Below are positions 36,683-45,450 of a DNA stretch of 64,000 nt, one piece after another. Made by a program: the position numbers and the translations under genes. This stretch comes from Micromonospora cremea (lineage in GTDB: Bacteria; Actinomycetota; Actinomycetes; Mycobacteriales; Micromonosporaceae): NCBI RefSeq assembly GCF_900143515.1, contig NZ_FSQT01000002.1, positions 4,279,501-4,343,500 of the forward strand, read 5' to 3'. The notes beneath the pieces were generated by a model. That model saw only the letters and a program-made list of their open reading frames with translations, made no database searches and was not told the DNA's origin. Positions within the stretch are counted from its first letter, which is position 1; each line of letters starts with the position of its first letter.

Positions 36683-37892
36683 ACATCACCGACCGGTAGA
36701 CCTCCAACGTCTGTTGGGCGACGGCGTCCCAGGAGAAGTGCTCGACCGCACGCCGTCGACCAGCCAGTCCGAACTCGGCCGTGCGCGCCGGATCGGCAAG
36801 GAGAGCGTTGATCGAGGCGGCCAGGTCGGCGACGAACTTCTCCGGCTCCAACGGGGTCCCGGACCCGTCGGTGGCCTGCTCGATCGGCACCAGCAGGCCC
36901 GTCTCGCCGTCGGCCACCACCTCGGGAATGCCGCCGGTGGCGGTCGCCACCACCGCCGTCTCGCAGGCCATCGCCTCCAGGTTGACGATGCCCATCGGCT
37001 CGTACACCGACGGGCAGACGAAGACGGTGGCATGGGTGAGCACCTGGATCACCTCGGGCTTGGGCAGCATCTCGGCCACCCACACCACCCCGGAGCGGTT
37101 GGCCCGCAGCTCGGCGGCCAGCTCCGCCACCTCGGCGGCGATTTCCGCGGTGTCCGGCGCACCGGCGAGCAGCACGAGCTGGGTGTCCGCCGGCAACTCC
37201 CGGGCGGCCCGCAGCAGGTAGGGCAGCCCCTTCTGCCGGGTGATCCTTCCCACGTACGCCACGCTGGGCCGGGCCGGGTCGATGCCGAGCCGGTCCAGCA
37301 CGTCGGTGCCGGTGTCCGGGGCGTACTGGACGGTGTCGATGCCGTTGTAGACGACCCGGACCCGGTCCGGGTCGACCTGCGGGTAGGCGGTGAGCACGTC
37401 GTTACGCATCCCGCCGCTGACCGCGATCACCGCGTCCGCCGCCTCCACCGCCGTGCGCTCGCACCACGAGGAGAGCGCATAGCCGCCGCCGAGCTGCTCG
37501 GCCTTCCACGGCCGCAGCGGCTCCAGACTGTGCGCGGTCATCACGTGCGGCACCCCGTGCAGCAGCTTCGCGGTGTGCCCGGCCAGGTTGGCGTACCAGG
37601 TGTGGCTGTGCACCACGTCGGTGCCGGCCGTGCCGGCGGCCATCTCCAGGTCCACGCCCATCGTGCGCAGCGCGGCGTTCGCGCCGGTCAGGCCCGGCGG
37701 TTCGGCGTACGCGGTGACGCCGGGCTCGGTGCGCGGCAGACCGAAGCAGTGCACCCGCACGTCGGCCAGGCGGCGCAACTCCCGGGCCAGGTACTCGACG
37801 TGCACTCCGGCGCCGCCGTAGACCTCCGGCGGGTACTCACGGGTCAGCAGATCGACGCGCAGGGATCCGGTGGCCGGGGAGGAGTCGGTCAT
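36681..37892 (-). CDS. glgM: Actinobacterial GlgA-type glycosyltransferase (maltose-1-phosphate synthase, GlgM-like)
   Basis: 403 residues, GT4/GT5-like. VDLLTREYPPEVYGGAGVHVEYLARELRR, HSHTWYANLAGH, TAHSLEPLRPWKAEQLGGGY, VYNGIDTVQY, YVGRITRQKGLPYLL and SVYEPMGIVNLEAMACET are diagnostic of the actinobacterial form annotated as GlgA but shown in mycobacteria (Rv1212c) to make maltose 1-phosphate from ADP-glucose and glucose 1-phosphate. The ATG has a TAGGGT box 6 nt upstream (leaderless). Divergent from glgC with only 70 bp between initiation codons, so supply of ADP-glucose and its use can be co-regulated. Confidence 0.93.
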   Translation of the reverse strand: MTDSSPATGSLRVDLLTREYPPEVYGGAGVHVEYLARELRRLADVRVHCFGLPRTEPGVTAYAEPPGLTGANAALRTMGVDLEMAAGTAGTDVVHSHTWYANLAGHTAKLLHGVPHVMTAHSLEPLRPWKAEQLGGGYALSSWCERTAVEAADAVIAVSGGMRNDVLTAYPQVDPDRVRVVYNGIDTVQYAPDTGTDVLDRLGIDPARPSVAYVGRITRQKGLPYLLRAARELPADTQLVLLAGAPDTAEIAAEVAELAAELRANRSGVVWVAEMLPKPEVIQVLTHATVFVCPSVYEPMGIVNLEAMACETAVVATATGGIPEVVADGETGLLVPIEQATDGSGTPLEPEKFVADLAASINALLADPARTAEFGLAGRRRAVEHFSWDAVAQQTLEVYRSVM

Positions 37893-37898
37893 GTGCGC

Positions 37899-37904
37899 AC
37901 CCTA
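37899..37904 (-). promoter_or_regulatory. -10 box, leaderless promoter of glgM
   Basis: TAGGGT on the minus strand, 6 nt from the ATG at 37892. Confidence 0.55.
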
Positions 37905-37950
37905 GTGCAGAAGTGTCCCCGTACGAGTGGTGAAGTGGGACGAGGGTGGA

Positions 37951-37956
37951 TAGCGT
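37951..37956 (+). promoter_or_regulatory. -10 box, leaderless promoter of glgC
   Basis: TAGCGT, 6 nt before the ATG at 37963. It is back to back with the glgM promoter, so the two polymerase footprints must partly overlap. Confidence 0.55.
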
Positions 37957-37962
37957 CTGGGC

Positions 37963-39195
37963 ATGGCTGCCAAGGTGCTCGCGATCGTCCTGGCGGGTGG
38001 GGAGGGCAAGCGCCTGATGCCACTCACCACGGACCGGGCCAAGCCGGCCGTCCCGTTCGGCGGGATGTACCGCATGGTCGACTTCGTCCTCTCCAACCTG
38101 GCCAACGCCGGCTATCTCAAGATCGTCGTGCTGACCCAGTACAAGTCCCACTCCCTCGACCGGCACATCACCAAGACCTGGCGGATGTCCACGCTGCTCG
38201 GCAACTACGTCACCCCGGTGCCGGCGCAGCAGCGTCGCGGCCCCTGGTGGTTCGCCGGCTCCGCCGACGCGATCTACCAGAGCTTCAACCTGATCAACGA
38301 CGAGCAGCCCGACTACGTGATCGTCTTCGGCGCCGACCATATCTACCGGATGGACCCGCGGCAGATGGTGGAGGACCACATCGCCTCTGGCGCCGCCGTG
38401 ACCGTCGCCGGCATCCGCCAACCGCTGTCGATGGCCGACCAGTTCGGCGTCATCGAGGTCGGCGAGGACGGCCGACGCATCCGGGCGTTCCGGGAGAAGC
38501 CCACCGACGCGGTCGGCCTGCCCGACGCGCCGGACGAGATCTACGCCTCGATGGGCAACTACGTCTTCACCACCCGCGCGCTCTGCGAGGCCGTCGAGCG
38601 CGACGCGGAGGACAAGACCAGCAAGCACGACATGGGCGGCAGCATCATTCCGATGCTCGTCGAGCGGGGCGAGGCGAACGTTTACGACTTCCGCGACAAC
38701 GAGGTGCCGGGCAGCACCGACCGGGACCGCGGCTACTGGCGCGACGTCGGAACGCTCGACTCGTTCTACGACGCGCACATGGATCTGATCAACGTGCACC
38801 CGGTGTTCAACATGTACAACTTCGACTGGCCGATCTACACCGAGCAGCCGCCGTGGCCGCCGGCGAAGTTCGTGCACCAGTGGGGGGAGCGGGTCGGCCG
38901 GGCGGTCGGCTCGATGGTCTCCCCGGGCGTGGTGATCTCCGGCTCGCTGGTGGAAAATTCGATCGTCTCGCCCAAGGTGCGGGTGCACTCCTGGGCGCAC
39001 GTCGAGGGCTCGGTGCTGATGGAGGGTGTGGAGATTGGCCGGCACGCGGTGGTCCGGCGCGCCATCCTGGACAAGAACGTGTTCGTCCCGGAGGGCGCCG
39101 AGATCGGTGTCGACCTGGAGAAGGACCGGCAGCGCTACACCGTTTCCGACAACGGCATCGTGGTGATCGGCAAGGGCCAGAAGGTCGAGTTGTGA
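37963..39195 (+). CDS. glgC: Glucose-1-phosphate adenylyltransferase
   Basis: 410 residues, full length. The nucleotidyltransferase domain shows [56 protein letters not shown] and FREKPTD; a C-terminal left-handed beta-helix follows ([31 protein letters not shown]). It makes ADP-glucose from ATP and glucose 1-phosphate, the committed step for the GlgE pathway and glycogen. No ribosome-binding site; leaderless promoter. Confidence 0.97.
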   Translation: MAAKVLAIVLAGGEGKRLMPLTTDRAKPAVPFGGMYRMVDFVLSNLANAGYLKIVVLTQYKSHSLDRHITKTWRMSTLLGNYVTPVPAQQRRGPWWFAGSADAIYQSFNLINDEQPDYVIVFGADHIYRMDPRQMVEDHIASGAAVTVAGIRQPLSMADQFGVIEVGEDGRRIRAFREKPTDAVGLPDAPDEIYASMGNYVFTTRALCEAVERDAEDKTSKHDMGGSIIPMLVERGEANVYDFRDNEVPGSTDRDRGYWRDVGTLDSFYDAHMDLINVHPVFNMYNFDWPIYTEQPPWPPAKFVHQWGERVGRAVGSMVSPGVVISGSLVENSIVSPKVRVHSWAHVEGSVLMEGVEIGRHAVVRRAILDKNVFVPEGAEIGVDLEKDRQRYTVSDNGIVVIGKGQKVEL

Positions 39196-39242
39196 CCCGG
39201 GTTCGCCCGTCGTCCGTCGCAGTACCGAGGAGGTAGAGCCCC

Positions 39243-40886
39243 GTGACCCATCCCCGTGCCGGCCAGCCCGCCGAGCCCGCCGACCTGGTCGACGTGCCGC
39301 GCCTGGTGACCGCCTACTACGCCGAGCATCCGGACCCCGCGGACCCGGCGCAGCAGGTCTCCTTCGGCACCTCCGGCCACCGGGGCTCCAGCCTGCGCAA
39401 CGCGTTCAACTCCGACCACATCCTCGCGGTCACCCAGGCGCTCTGCGACTACCGGCGGGAGCAGGGCCTGGACGGCCCGCTCTTCCTCGCCCGGGACACC
39501 CACGCGCTCTCCGCGCCGGCCGCGGTGGACGCCCTGGAGGTGCTCGCCGCCAACGGGGTCACCGTGCTGGTGGACAGCCGCGACGGCTACACCCCCACCC
39601 CGGCGCTGTCGCACGCGATCCTCACCCACAACCGGGGGCGCACCAGCGGGCTCGCCGACGGCATCGTCATCACCCCGTCGCACAACCCGCCCGACGACGG
39701 CGGCTTCAAGTACAACCCCACCAACGGCGGGCCGGCCGACACCGACGTCACCCGGTGGATCCAGGACCGGGCCAACGCGATCCTCGCCGCCGGGCTCAAG
39801 GAGGTCTGCCGGATCACCTACGCGCGGGCCCGGGCCGCAGACACCACCGGGGAGTACGACTTCCTCGCCAGCTACGTCGACGACCTGCCGGCCGCGATCG
39901 ACATCGACGCCATCCGCGACGCCGGGGTCCGCATCGGCGCGGATCCGCTCGGCGGGGCGAGCGTTGCGTACTGGGGCGAGATCGCCGATCGGCACCGGCT
40001 TGCCCTGACCGTGGTCAACCCGACGGTCGACCCGACCTGGCGGTTCATGACGCTGGACGGCGACGGCAAGATCCGGATGGACTGCTCCTCGCCGAACGCG
40101 ATGGCGTCGCTGATCGCCGCCCGCGCCGACTACCAGATCTCCACCGGCAACGACGCCGACGCCGACCGGCACGGCATCGTCACCCCGGACGCCGGCCTGA
40201 TGAACCCCAACCACTACCTCGCGGTGGCGATCAACCACCTGTTCCGCACCCGCAGCGACTGGGGCCCGGCCGCCGCGGTGGGCAAGACCCTGGTCTCCTC
40301 GTCGATGATCGACCGCGTCGCCGCCGACCTGGGCCGGCCGCTGCTGGAGGTGCCGGTCGGCTTCAAGTGGTTCGTGCCCGGGCTGCTGGACGGCGCGGTC
40401 GGCTTCGGTGGCGAGGAGAGCGCCGGCGCGTCGTTCCTGCGCCGTGACGGCTCCACCTGGACCACCGACAAGGACGGCCTCCTGCTCTGCCTGCTCGCCG
40501 CCGAGATCCTGGCCAGCACCGGGCGCAGCCCGAGCGAGCACTGGGCGGAGCTGGCGGAGCGGTTCGGCGCGCCCGCGTACGCCCGGATCGACGCCCCCGC
40601 CACCCGGGAACAGAAGGCCGTGCTCGGCAAGCTCTCCCCGGAGCAGGTCACCGCCACCGAACTGGCCGGCGAGCCGATCACCGCGACGCTGACCACCGCG
40701 CCCGGCAACGGTGCGGCGATCGGCGGCCTCAAGGTCAGCACGAAGTCCGGCTGGTTCGCCGCCCGGCCCTCCGGCACCGAGGACGTCTACAAGGTCTACG
40801 CCGAGTCGTTCCAGGGCCCGGACCACCTGGCGCGCATCCAGCAGGAGGCCAAGGCCTTGGTCGACGGGGTGCTCGGGCAGGCCTGA
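39243..40886 (+). CDS. pgm: Phosphoglucomutase (alpha-D-glucose-phosphate specific)
   Basis: 547 residues. [18 protein letters not shown], the phosphoserine loop [22 protein letters not shown], the metal loop [26 protein letters not shown] and [16 protein letters not shown] identify Pgm. It interconverts glucose 6-phosphate and glucose 1-phosphate, feeding GlgC and GlgM. GTG start with GAGGAGG upstream, 47 bp after glgC, likely the same operon. A long hairpin follows. Confidence 0.96.
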   Translation: MTHPRAGQPAEPADLVDVPRLVTAYYAEHPDPADPAQQVSFGTSGHRGSSLRNAFNSDHILAVTQALCDYRREQGLDGPLFLARDTHALSAPAAVDALEVLAANGVTVLVDSRDGYTPTPALSHAILTHNRGRTSGLADGIVITPSHNPPDDGGFKYNPTNGGPADTDVTRWIQDRANAILAAGLKEVCRITYARARAADTTGEYDFLASYVDDLPAAIDIDAIRDAGVRIGADPLGGASVAYWGEIADRHRLALTVVNPTVDPTWRFMTLDGDGKIRMDCSSPNAMASLIAARADYQISTGNDADADRHGIVTPDAGLMNPNHYLAVAINHLFRTRSDWGPAAAVGKTLVSSSMIDRVAADLGRPLLEVPVGFKWFVPGLLDGAVGFGGEESAGASFLRRDGSTWTTDKDGLLLCLLAAEILASTGRSPSEHWAELAERFGAPAYARIDAPATREQKAVLGKLSPEQVTATELAGEPITATLTTAPGNGAAIGGLKVSTKSGWFAARPSGTEDVYKVYAESFQGPDHLARIQQEAKALVDGVLGQA

Positions 40887-40916
40887 GCGCGCCCCGCAGC
40901 CCCCGGCCCCACCCCT

Positions 40917-40987
40917 CCGCAGTTGATCATGAAGTTGTTGCCGCGACACGCCGCGCCGGGCGGCAATAACTTCATGGTCAATTGCGG
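40917..40987. terminator. Long imperfect palindrome between pgm and NAD kinase
   Basis: Two 28-nt arms (40917-40944 and 40960-40987) pair with three mismatches around a 15-nt loop; the core CATGAAGTT/AACTTCATG is perfect. It can end both convergent transcripts. The AT-rich arms (TTGATCATGAAGTTGTTG) contrast with the surrounding GC content and look like a mobile or dispersed palindromic repeat rather than a simple terminator. Confidence 0.65.
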
Positions 40988-41023
40988 GCGGGCGACGGGG
41001 GAGCGGGCTGTGCCCGGGCCCGG

Positions 41024-41941
41024 TCAGCAGGGCGGCGGCAGCTCCCGCTGGCGCCGCCGCAACTCATCGGGGAGCAGCTCGCTGAGCTGCTCCGGCAGGA
41101 ACGGCAGGTCGAGCAGGGTCATCTTCAACTGGTTGCGTTCCTGGTAGCGCAACGGGTCGAAGCGGACCACCAGGCCGGCGTCGCGGCGGTAGCTGATGTC
41201 CACGGTGCCCTCGGTCGCCGCGTCCCGGAACACCAACCCGTCCATCTCCACCACGACCGCAGACGAGTTGGGCTCCAGCTCCAGCCGGATCTTCTCGTCC
41301 GGTGAAAGCACCACCGACCGGGAGATGCCGGCCATCGGCGCCGACGGCGTCACCACCACCGCGTCCGCCGCCGGGGAGATCAGCGGGCCGCCCGCGGCGT
41401 AGCTGTACGCCGTGGAGCCGGTCGGCGTGCTGACCACCAGGGCGTCGCAGCGGTAGTAGCCGTACTGCTGGCCGTCCACCGCGAGAGTGGCGGTGACGAA
41501 GCCGGAGCCCGGCTGGCGGACCAGCGCGATGTCGTTGAACGCCACCACGTCGTCGCCGCACACGTCGCAGGCCAGGCAGGCGTGCGACTCGATGGTGAAG
41601 TCCTTCGACAGCAGTCGGCTCAACGCCTCCGGCAGCTCCGGCGGCTCGATCTCGACCAGGAAGCCGAGACGGCCCAGGTGCACGCCGAGCACCGGCTTCG
41701 GGTCGAGGACGGCGGAGCGCAGCGCGCCCAGCATTGTGCCGTCACCGCCGATGCTGATTAACGCGTCGGCGCGGACGGCCACCTCGTCCTCCGGGACGGG
41801 CTCGACGCTGGCCGGCACGCGGTGCTTGTCCTCCGCGCGCACCATCAGCGACTTGTGGTGGCGCGTCGCCCACCGTTCGATGATCCCGACCACCTCGGTG
41901 ACATCCCGGGTGGGGTGCAGTACCAGACCCAGCCCCGACAC
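41024..41941 (-). CDS. nadK: NAD kinase
   Basis: 305 residues. The catalytic GGDGT motif (ALISIGGDGTMLGALR), the conserved NDIALVRQPGSGF (NE/D motif), STPTGSTAYSYAAGGPLI and the C-terminal sugar-kinase-like fold identify NadK, which phosphorylates NAD to NADP. GTG start at 41941. A decayed copy of its first about 45 codons lies directly upstream. Confidence 0.95.
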   Translation of the reverse strand: MSGLGLVLHPTRDVTEVVGIIERWATRHHKSLMVRAEDKHRVPASVEPVPEDEVAVRADALISIGGDGTMLGALRSAVLDPKPVLGVHLGRLGFLVEIEPPELPEALSRLLSKDFTIESHACLACDVCGDDVVAFNDIALVRQPGSGFVTATLAVDGQQYGYYRCDALVVSTPTGSTAYSYAAGGPLISPAADAVVVTPSAPMAGISRSVVLSPDEKIRLELEPNSSAVVVEMDGLVFRDAATEGTVDISYRRDAGLVVRFDPLRYQERNQLKMTLLDLPFLPEQLSELLPDELRRRQRELPPPC

Positions 41942-42029
41942 CCGTACAGCTCACCACATCGGTGGCAACCGCGCCCGGCGTACACAGAAGGTGCTGCGGT
42001 CAGCGGTGGGGCCGGCCGGGGAGGCGGGT

Positions 42030-42209
42030 CAGCGAGCCGACCGTTCGGGGTAGCTCGTCTTCGGACAGCGCCTCGACGCCGGCACCCGGTGCCGGTCCTC
42101 CGTGTGCACGGCGATCCGACTGCGGTGCGGGCGGCACAGTCGGCGATGATCCCGACGGTTTGGGTGACGTCCGCGTGGGGTGCAGCACCAACCCGGTCCG
42201 TGTCATCAC
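42030..42209 (-). pseudogene. Decayed partial duplicate of the nadK 5' end
   Basis: Read on the minus strand, GGTTGGTGCTGCACCCCACG corresponds to the nadK start (GLVLHPTR), then, after a 1-nt deletion, DVTQTVGIIADCAAR matches DVTEVVGIIERWATR of NadK, and a further shifted part (TEDRHRVPAS, SEDE) matches AEDKHRVPAS and PEDE. The homology stops at about 42030, before the GGDGT motif. It is thus a truncated, multiply frameshifted paralogous fragment about 90 bp upstream of the intact gene. Confidence 0.8.
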
Positions 42210-42220
42210 AGGTCGAGCGG

Positions 42221-42226
42221 TAGAGT
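42221..42226 (+). promoter_or_regulatory. -10 box of the DUF389 gene
   Basis: TAGAGT, 51 nt before the GTG at 42278; no clear -35. It lies just outside the 5' edge of the nadK-like fragment. Confidence 0.35.
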
Positions 42227-42277
42227 CGCGACCGCCCGGTGGGGCGAAAATTCAACCCGGTCGGGTGAGGGAGGGCC

Positions 42278-43225
42278 GTGCTGCACCTGAGGGTGATCGC
42301 TCCGCCGGACCGGTCGCCGCAGGTCGTCGACCTGCTGTCGGCTGAGGCGGGGGTGACCCACCTGGCCGTGCTGCCCGGCGCGGCCCGGCAGCCGCAGGGC
42401 GATCTCATCCTCTGCGACGTGGTGCGGGAGAGCGCCGACCGGGTGCTCCAGGGGCTGCGGCGGATCGGCGTGGACACGAGCGGCGGCATCGCCGCTGACG
42501 ACGTGGAGCTGACCATCTCGACCGCGGCCGACCGGGCCGCCCGCCGGGCGCCCGGCAGCGGCGCCGACGCGGTGGTCTGGGACGAGATCGCGGCGAAGAC
42601 CGGCGAGCAGACCGAACTGTCCGGCACCTACCTCGCGCTGATCACCATCGCCACCATGATCGCCGGTATCGGTGTGCTGCTGGACCAGCCGATCCTCATC
42701 GTCGGGGCGATGGTGGTCGGTCCGGAGTTCGGTCCCCTCGCCGCACTCTGCGTCGCGCTGCTGCGCCGCCGGCTCCGAGTGATCGTCCGGTCGGTGCAGG
42801 CCCTCACAGTCGGCTTCCTGGCGGCCATGGTCGCGACCGCGCTGAGCACCTGGGCATTGAACGCCGCCGGTCTGGTCAGTCGGGAGATGCTGCTCGCGGA
42901 CCGCCCGCTCACCGACTTCATCTGGCGGCCGGACGCGCTGTCCTGGGTGGTCGGCCTGCTCGCCGGTGTGGCCGGCATGCTCTCGCTGACGTCGAAGAAG
43001 TCGGGCAGCCTGGTCGGGGTGCTGATCTCGGTGACCACGGTGCCGGCCGCTGCGAACGTGGCGGTCGCCAGCGCCTACGGGGTGTGGGACGAGGCGGCCG
43101 GGTCGGCACTCCAGCTGGTGATCAACCTGTGCGCGATCGTCCTGGCCGGGCTGCTCACCCTCGTGGTGCAGCAGCTGTGGTGGTGGGGCCTGGCCCGTCG
43201 GTCCCGTCGTTCAGCAGCCGGCTGA
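42278..43225 (+). CDS. DUF389 family membrane protein
   Basis: 315 residues. A cytoplasmic ferredoxin-like N-terminal domain (about 1-85, MLHLRVIAPPDRSPQVVDLL) precedes six or so helices with the DUF389 landmarks SGTYLALITIATMIAGIGVLLDQPILIVGAMVVGPEFGPLAALC and SVTTVPAAANVAVASAYG. The family's role is unsettled; some members bind nucleotide-like ligands. The GTG has GAGGGAGGG upstream. The last 71 bp overlap the convergent gene. Confidence 0.88.
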   Translation: MLHLRVIAPPDRSPQVVDLLSAEAGVTHLAVLPGAARQPQGDLILCDVVRESADRVLQGLRRIGVDTSGGIAADDVELTISTAADRAARRAPGSGADAVVWDEIAAKTGEQTELSGTYLALITIATMIAGIGVLLDQPILIVGAMVVGPEFGPLAALCVALLRRRLRVIVRSVQALTVGFLAAMVATALSTWALNAAGLVSREMLLADRPLTDFIWRPDALSWVVGLLAGVAGMLSLTSKKSGSLVGVLISVTTVPAAANVAVASAYGVWDEAAGSALQLVINLCAIVLAGLLTLVVQQLWWWGLARRSRRSAAG

Positions 43226-43622
43226 GGAGGGTTCGCAACGGGATCGACTCGCCGTCGCGACCACCAGCCCCGACGATCAGCGGTGCCGGGCTGGGCTCCG
43301 GGTTGACGCCGAACAGCCGGGCCCGCAGGCCGCCCGGCACGGTCAGCAGGTGGAACCGGCCGGCCACGTCCACCGCCCGGGTCCCGGCCCGGTCGACGTA
43401 CCAGCCGGTCAGCCGGGTCCGGTACCGCCCGCGCCCGTCGTAGCCCCGGGCGACCAGCCGGGTGGTGGGCAGCCCTCGCCGCGTCGCCTCGGCCACGAAC
43501 CAGGCCACCAGCTCCGCCGCCTCGGCCTGCTCGGCGGCCCGCCGCCGCGCGTCCGCGTCGGCGTGCGCCCGCACCGCCTGCCGCTGGCGCTCGCGCCACT
43601 CCCGGCCGTCCCGCTCACTCAC
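43155..43622 (-). CDS. Hypothetical protein, small Arg/Ala-rich
   Basis: 155 residues. The N-terminal 60 residues are a charged helix (ERDGREWRERQRQAVRAHAD); the rest reads GYDGRGRYRTRLTGWYVDRAGTRAVDVAGRFHLLTVPGG, a beta-rich domain common in actinobacterial hypothetical proteins. The GTG at 43622 has TACCGT 7 nt upstream (leaderless). It overlaps the DUF389 gene by 71 bp tail to tail. Function unknown. Confidence 0.65.
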   Translation of the reverse strand: MSERDGREWRERQRQAVRAHADADARRRAAEQAEAAELVAWFVAEATRRGLPTTRLVARGYDGRGRYRTRLTGWYVDRAGTRAVDVAGRFHLLTVPGGLRARLFGVNPEPSPAPLIVGAGGRDGESIPLRTLLSRLLNDGTDGPGPTTTAAAPRG

Positions 43623-43629
43623 GACGCCG

Positions 43630-43635
43630 ACGGTA
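43630..43635 (-). promoter_or_regulatory. -10 box, leaderless promoter
   Basis: TACCGT on the minus strand, 7 nt from the GTG at 43622. Confidence 0.4.
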
Positions 43636-43656
43636 CGCCCGCGAGTGCGGCACGGC

Positions 43657-44545
43657 TCAGTCGAGTACGGCCCGCAGCGTGTGCCTCGCGATGTCGGCCA
43701 TCACCGGGTTGGTCTCGACGTAGTACGGCAGCGCGTTGATCGCCTGCTCCAGGGCCCAGCCGCGCCCACGATCCCAGGTGGCGTCGTCCACGCCGAGCGC
43801 CCGCCGGTACGTCTCCCGCGATCCGGCGTCGAGCAGGTTCCACGCCGGCATCAGGTCCACCGCCGGATCACCCACGCCGACCGTGCCGAGGTCGATGACC
43901 GCGGCCAGCCGGCCGTCGCGGACCAGCAGGTTGCCGGGCATCAGGTCGGCGTGGATCCACATGTCACCGTCGTCGTGCCGGGGAGCCTCCCGGCACCGGT
44001 CCCACACGCCGGCGAGCCGGGCGGTGTCGGTGAGCTGACCGCTGTCGGCGAGGGCCGACCGCACGCCGGCGTCCTCGGCGGCCAGCGGCCCGCCCCGGCC
44101 GAACCCGGGCCACGCCCGACCGCCGGTGTCGATGCCGCGCAGAGCGGCGACGACGCCAGCCAGGTCGCGGGCGAAGACGTCCGGATCGTCAATCCGGTCG
44201 GGCCGGGCCGGCTCGCCGGGAATCCAGCGGTACGCCGTCCACGGCCCGGGATATCCCGCGCCCGCCTCGCCGAGGCCGAGCGGTTCGGGCACCGCGATCG
44301 GCAGGTGCGCGGCGAGCAGCCGGGTGCTCCTGCTCCCGCCGCAGCTCGGTGCGCGGCTCTGGGTCGGCGGTGGGTCGCAGCGGGAACCGTAGGACGATCT
44401 CCGGGCCGAGTCGGAAGAGGGCGTTCACCGTGCCGGACGACGGAAGCGGGCGGACCGGGAGGGCCCGCCACTCGGGAAACTGTTCGGCCACCAGCGCGGC
44501 GACCACATCCGCGGTGACGTCAACCTGGTCGGTGTGCATCCTCAC
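43657..44545 (-). pseudogene. Aminoglycoside-phosphotransferase-family gene with a frameshift
   Basis: The first part (from 44545/44539: VVAALVAEQFPEWRALPVRPL, SSGTVNALFRLGPEIVLRFP) is a typical APH N-terminus ending TELRREQEH; the rest, from about 44328, continues in another frame as RLLAAHLPIAVPEPLGLGE, then WIHADLMPGNLLVRDG (catalytic His-x-Asp and Asn) and VIDLGTVGVGDPAVDLMPAW. Restoring one base near 44328 gives one protein of about 295 residues with all catalytic residues. It is either a recent pseudogene or a sequencing error. Members phosphorylate antibiotics or other small molecules; the substrate is unknown. Confidence 0.8.
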
Positions 44546-44742
44546 TGCGAGATCATCACCCCGGACCCCACCGCCACGCGATCCGATTTCCCGCGCTCCC
44601 GCCCGGCGCCCCGACGCTCCCGCCCCAAACGCTCGCGCCCCCGCGCCTCCGCCCCCGGGGCTGGCCTCTTCCAGGCGATCGCGCTTGTGGCGGCCCTACC
44701 CTCAGCCGCCTGACCCCAGACGGCGGCCTAACCCCTCAAGTC

Positions 44743-44848
44743 CATGCGGCCTCATCTCCATGCGGCCTCTCCTCCATGTGGCCCCTCCACGCGGGCTCCT
44801 CTACGCGGGGCTCCTCTACGCGGGCTCCTCTACGCGGGCTCCTCCATG
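44743..44848. repeat. Degenerate tandem repeats, CTCC-rich
   Basis: Four units of ACGCGGGCTCCTCT (14-15 bp) occupy 44789-44845, preceded by three looser units of CCATGCGGCCTC type from about 44743. They open a 0.9-kb stretch (44546-45450) in which I see no gene. Confidence 0.8.
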
Positions 44849-44974
44849 AGTGCTCACCCTCGGCCAGCCTCACCTCCACGCGGCCCACCCCCCACGTGAC
44901 CTCGTCTCCGCGGCCGCCCACGCCCCGAAGTCCCTGTCAACCCGCCCCAGATCTGGAGCGCGCTGCAAGGGACC

Positions 44975-45027
44975 GCAGATCTTGGACAGTTTCCGTTCCC
45001 ACCTGACGGAAACTGTCCAAGATCTGC
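44975..45027. repeat. Perfect 22-bp inverted repeat
   Basis: Arms 44975-44996 and 45006-45027 are exact reverse complements separated by a 9-nt loop (TCCCACCTG). The core of each arm is AGATCTTGGACAGTTTCC. It lies about 420 bp from the nearest gene, so it is not an obvious terminator. Confidence 0.9.
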
Positions 45028-45082
45028 ACGGGGAAGGCCGTCGGCAGGGGTTGGTGATCTGGGCAAGGGTTGCTCCGACGGC

Positions 45083-45297
45083 GTGGGGATTGCTCCGGTG
45101 ACCCCGCGGAAGCCTCGCCGACCGTTGCTCAGCCCCGGCTGGGGGCGAGCCGATGACCTACGGGTGCGTCGCCGGCGGCTGCTAGATCGGGTGGGGTCTG
45201 TGCCGATGACCCTGCGAGTGCGTTGCCGGCTGTTACTCAGTCCTGGTGGGGTCCGCTCCGACGACCTGCTAGTGCGTCGCCGGCCGTTGCTCCCCGG
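45083..45297. repeat. Four degenerate about 54-bp tandem repeats
   Basis: Units start near 45083, 45138, 45191 and 45246, each with GTGGGG-type start, CCGATGACC-like middle and GTGCGTCGCCGGC-like end. Divergence between units is substantial, suggesting old amplification. No start codon, ribosome site or family signal supports translation. Confidence 0.65.
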
Positions 45298-45303
45298 TGG
45301 GCA

Positions 45304-45330
45304 TGCCCCAGAAGTGGGGCAGCTCGACAG
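45304..45330. repeat. Second copy of the TGGGGCAGCTCGACAG element
   Basis: TGCCCCA (45304-45310) and TGGGGCA (45315-45321) form an inverted repeat followed by GCTCGACAG; the 16-mer is identical to 4196-4211, where a tandem array follows. Confidence 0.7.
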
Positions 45331-45450
45331 CGTCCGGGTTAGGGAATGGATGGGTCGGTCACTGAGGCGGGCAGGGCGCCGGCCGCCCGGGATGGCCGCC
45401 GATCTGGCGGGCATCCCGGACGGTGTGGGCGCGTCGCGGCGCGCGGTCGG

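Noticed and set aside
45083..45297. The 54-bp units as a CRISPR or coding repeat
   Set aside because: Units are degenerate along their whole length with no constant repeat and variable spacer, and no start codon or ribosome site supports a protein.
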